Made by a program: the position numbers and the translations under genes. A DNA stretch of 64,000 nucleotides, from contig JAALGY010000039.1 of the NCBI GenBank assembly GCA_032358165.1, positions 992,001 to 1,056,000 on the forward strand, read 5' to 3'. How positions within the stretch are numbered: position 1 is the first letter of the stretch; each line of letters begins with the position of its first letter. Source of the DNA: Diplosphaera chodatii (Eukaryota > Chlorophyta > Trebouxiophyceae > Prasiolales > Stichococcaceae). Shown piece after piece: positions 60,669-64,000 of the stretch. The notes beneath the pieces were generated by a model. That model saw nothing but the letters and a program-made list of their open reading frames with translations. It was not told the DNA's origin and did no database searches.

Positions 60669-63147
60669 CTAGTCATCGCCGCCGCCCTTGCCCTTTCCCT
60701 TGCCACTTTTTTCATCCCCATCGGTGCTGGGACTTCCCTTGCCGCCGCCTTTGCCTTTGCCGCTGCCGCTGCTGTCGTCCTCGCGCCCGCTTGGACTGCT
60801 GCTGGTGTCACCACCATGGTCGTCAAACTGCTGACATGTCACGAGCTAGGTGTGTTGCAGCTGGTTTGGTGCGTGTGAGCCAAGCGGCTGGCAACTCCAG
60901 TGAACCCTCCTATTCGGCCTGAGAAATGACAACTGGCACCACATCACACCAAGGTCAGAGTTTGTCCACGGAGAAGAGACTCACGAATGGTGGCGATGTG
61001 GACTTATGGACGACCGGCAGGACGACCGGCAGCGGACGACCGGCAAGCTGCGCATAAACACATAGGCAGCTTGATTTAGACAGCCACCCCACAGAGCGCG
61101 CCATGAGCAACAACACACTGCCTATCCGCAGGCTGTGTTGGTTGGCAAACGTTGAAGCAGAAGGGAACAGCTCGAGGCGGAGCCAGAAGGCATGGTGACA
61201 CACGTTCGGTGGCGGGGTGGCAGGGGAGGCCGGTGGTACGCTGTCACTGCTGGCCACGATGGAGCCGGTCGCGGGCGGGGGGCCGAAGCCGAACACAGGA
61301 GGGCTCCCACTCACGGACTCCTGCGGGCGTCAGGGTGCACCACAGCTCAGGCGCCGTCCGGCGTGCCAAGCGACCGCAACGCAGGCAGCAGGCAGGTGCT
61401 GGTGTGCTGAGGCACCAGACCAGGGGGCGCAGTAACTTGGCGCAGGGCGTCTCCTCACCAATGTCGCCGGGGTGCCAGGCGGGCTGGAGGCAGCTGACGG
61501 CAAGGTGAACGTAAAGGGCGGTGATGAGTCGTCGCCGCTGCGGGCCGGGTTGTCCTCTGAGGCGCCAGACGACGGGGTCGCGGGCGCAGGCGGGGACACG
61601 TCCCGTGGGTCACGCACCTCAATGACCACCTGTACACGGTGTGACAGCCGTCAGGCGAAAAGCTGCTGGGCGGCACAGCGCGTCAGGTGCAGAACAGCGC
61701 TGCGTGACGACGGTGCGGGCGACGGCTGCAGGGTCAGCTGCACGGTGGCGTGCTGGACTCAGGGCTGGCAGCATGCGCCGTTGGACGCCAGGTCCTCACC
61801 TCGCCGTTCACAATGACGCGAGAGGGGCCGCCGCCGCCTGGGGTGCCTCCGTTGCCCACTCCGTTGTTGCCGCCGCCGCTGCGGCCCGGGCTGTCCTCTG
61901 GGGTGTCAGATGCAGGGGGCGGAGGCGGGGACACGTCCTCGGGGTCGCGCTCCTCGAACACCACCTGCACACAGTGCGCGGCTCTGTCAGATCAAATGCT
62001 GGTTGCGAGCCGCGGTGCAGGTGAAGGAAAGTGCTGTGCTGAGGCGCGGCGGCAGCCACTGCAAGCAGCGGCTGCATGGCCTGCATACATGGCAAATGGC
62101 TGCAAAATTACTCCATATAGGTTACTCCATAACCCACCACGCCGTTCACGATGATGCGGGAGGGCCCTCCTCCATTTGACCCCAGCAGCTTGCGCCCACC
62201 CGATGCCTGGGCCTGCAGCCGGACAACATGATGAAAATGCTTGGCAATGTCTTTATGACGACCTTGGACAGCAGGCACTGTGCAGTATCTGGCCAATGAC
62301 TGCATGAACACGTTTTTCGGCAGCATGTGAGGGCAAACGTGGTTGATGACCGCCGCTTAAGGACAGAGGGCTTTGTAGGCACTGTGAAACTTGATCGGGG
62401 ACATGAGTGATGCCGCTGGAGGCATCGGCAGCCCCTATCATGTAGGGGGCAGACATTTGATGCCACGAAGTGTCGGCTGCTCACCTGGCGCAGCTGTGAA
62501 CCGCCCCTGATATGCTGGGAAGTGCGCTCAGCGGCGTATACTGGTGCCTGCATTGCAAAGGACACTCCGCTTAAAGATCCCATCGGTTATGGTCGGCACA
62601 TCCAGTCCACCAGGTCGTAATAGAACCGCCCATCGACATCATAAAGGCTTCAGCGCCTCTACATGACTGTAAAACCTCTTTCATATTCCACTCATATGCT
62701 GGCACGCCCATGAAACGCTGCTGCGACGCGCTGCACCCGGCCGACATGCGCGATGGTACGGCATCAATGACAGATGTACTAATTTTCACTGGCAGTCTCA
62801 GCGCGTCGCAGCATCCAGCGACTAACAACGCTGTAAGGCTTCTAAGTGATGCAATGGCACCGAGGGCGGGCATGGGGAGCCACCCGGCGGGGGCCAAAAC
62901 ACACTGCGTTTCACCCGCACCCACATCAATGCGGCGTGCCCTCCGACTAACGGATCACCAAGCGCCACACAACGGCTCTGAACTGATTGTGGAGGCCTGA
63001 GGCACCAGTGGTGCGTGTGACATGGCTGGGAGGTCAGCCGGCTGGCACCGCCGGGGCGAACATGGAAGCCGTGATGGGGGAGATCCTACTCACCAGCACC
63101 AGACCCAGCGCCAGCACGGCCGCGAGGGCAGCGCGCGCGTACACCAT
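60669..63147 (-). CDS. Small secreted Gly/Ser/Pro-rich protein with duplicated exon
   Basis: Read leftward. The ATG at 63147 gives the signal peptide MVYARAALAAVLALGLVL. The next exon (about 62145-62219) reads AQASGGRKLLGSNGGGPSR then IIVNGV, with the RKLL motif common just after algal signal peptides. Exon 61800-61964 reads VVFEERDPEDVSPPPPPASD, a Gly/Asn stretch, then GPSRVIVNGE; exon 61459-61629 repeats it as VVIEVRDPRDVSPPAPATPS and SEDNPARSGDDSSPP. Both are multiples of three bases (165 and 171). Next comes SGSPPVFGFGPPPATGS (61200-61320), then a C-terminal SSGSGKGKGGGKGSPSTDG region ending KGKGGGDD, stop 60669-60671. No catalytic or membrane motif. Likely a wall or matrix protein, largely disordered. 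Family not recognised. At least one exon between 60.85 and 61.2 kb is unplaced. Confidence 0.65.
61009..61046. repeat. Three-copy 12-base tandem repeat
   Basis: GACGACCGGCAG at 61009-61020 and 61021-61032, and GACGACCGGCAA at 61035-61046, in a probable intron of the secreted-protein gene. Confidence 0.65.
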
Positions 63148-64000
63148 CTTGTTCGTAGATGCAGTTGGGGGTGGAGCACCTTTGCAAATGAGGAATGTGG
63201 GCTGACGCGTGGTCCCCTAAGCATCTAGATGCCGGCCGTTAGGGCCCGAGACGCCCACCGAGTTGCTCCACGATTACTTCCTGTCACACCTTCTGGCCAG
63301 CGCCCCTGCCCTGTGGCGAATCGTTCGCGGACTGAACAGCTGTGAGCATAATGCTTAAGCACAACACACGTTAAAACCCGACAGGTTCCGTGCTGAGATG
63401 TCTGGCGAGATGCCATGGTGAATGGTTCATGCGGTCTCACATGACCATGCATGGCGGCAATGCCCATGTGTACCAGACCTGTCCCTGCTGGGGGCAAAGC
63501 GGCTGGGCTACCTAGATGGTGTGTGCTATGACTGTGTTTGACACTGTGCCAGGTTGGGTTGGTCCAACCAGCACAGTACATGTTCGATATGCCGTGCTTG
63601 CCAGGCCATCATGCCCACATGCAGCACCTCAGGGTGCGACAGACATTCCAGCCAGCGCCTCAGAAACGATGGCAGGGTGCATGCTTCCAGACCTGTTGGA
63701 AAAAGGCCATGACCTGCCATACCGTGTTTGAGTGTGGGCGTCGCTTGCTGCAATGCATCTACATGGCAGTACTCAGCATGGCATGCTCGGTGTGGGGTGT
63801 TGCATTTCATCCACAAGTCGGTGTAGCAGTCTGCAGAAGGTAATGCATACTCCATCCCATTTACACAATGTCCAGTGTGACCGTCACAACAGATCACACG
63901 CCAAAACTTATGCTGTCTACGGTGACACAATATAATCAAAGGTGTCTGGTTTCACAATGCTAGAAGCTGATCAGTTTTGAACACATCATGACCAAACGAG
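63148..64000. other. Window end without a supported gene
   Basis: Upstream of the secreted-protein start. Frames at 63225-63581 and 63526-63939 (minus) and 63538-63843 (plus) overlap one another and lack recognisable sequence. It may hold the promoter or the end of a neighbouring gene. Confidence 0.4.

Noticed and set aside
60635..60826. Ala/Lys-rich minus-strand frame (KAKAAAREV...)
   Set aside because: Wrong frame; the Gly/Ser/Lys reading ending KGKGGGDD gives the in-phase terminus of the secreted protein.
1..64000. Prokaryotic operon, phage, CRISPR or tRNA content
   Set aside because: Genes are intron-rich with GT-AG sites, no regularly spaced repeats are present, and no tRNA cloverleaf or rRNA stretch was recognised by eye.

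Overview
This window looks like nuclear DNA of a green alga (Chlorophyta). Genes are broken into many short exons by GT-AG introns with a GC-rich, strongly G/C-ending coding bias. Proteins carry plant/algal signatures: organelle transit peptides, a peroxisomal SKL terminus, an expansin and secreted proteins with an RKLL-type N-terminus. TTTAGGG-like telomeric units occur inside introns. I see no bacterial operons, rRNA, tRNA, CRISPR array or viral gene. Species is inferred only to phylum level, and exon models come from reading frames and splice sites by eye.

Layout. 0-3 kb: expansin-like wall-loosening protein (+, 5' end off the window). 3.6-7.8 kb: PH-domain protein (-). 8.6-10.4 kb: mitochondrial p32/MAM33 glycoprotein (+). 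About 11 kb: one orphan membrane exon (-). 12-13.8 kb: LEA/TMEM205-like membrane protein (+). 14.7-18.9 kb: TKL-like protein kinase with a long insert in its activation segment (+). 19.3-26.3 kb: family A DNA polymerase of the theta/nu type with a Q-rich N-terminus and no helicase visible (-). 27.2-30.6 kb: LARGE/GT49-like Golgi glycosyltransferase (+). 31.2-36.5 kb: peroxisomal multifunctional beta-oxidation protein ending in SKL (-). 37.5-44.5 kb: secreted protein with fibronectin-III-like segments (-). 45.2-47.4 kb: conserved nuclear-type protein of unknown role (-). 48.0-49.2 kb: small probable plastid protein (-). 49.7-56.1 kb: mono-/diacylglycerol lipase-like class 3 lipase (-). 56.8-59.4 kb: ABHD10-like mitochondrial hydrolase (+). 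60.7-63.1 kb: small secreted Gly/Ser/Pro-rich protein with a duplicated exon (-). The last 0.8 kb shows no gene I can support.

The genes are mostly housekeeping and do not form one pathway. There are loose themes: lipid turnover (lipase, ABHD10-like hydrolase, peroxisomal beta-oxidation) and the cell surface (expansin, LARGE-like transferase, two secreted proteins). Several neighbours are head-to-head (PH/p32, polymerase/glycosyltransferase, lipase/ABHD10) and probably share promoter regions. I did not find a clearly new multi-gene system. The most unusual items are the polymerase architecture, the kinase insert and the duplicated-exon secreted protein.
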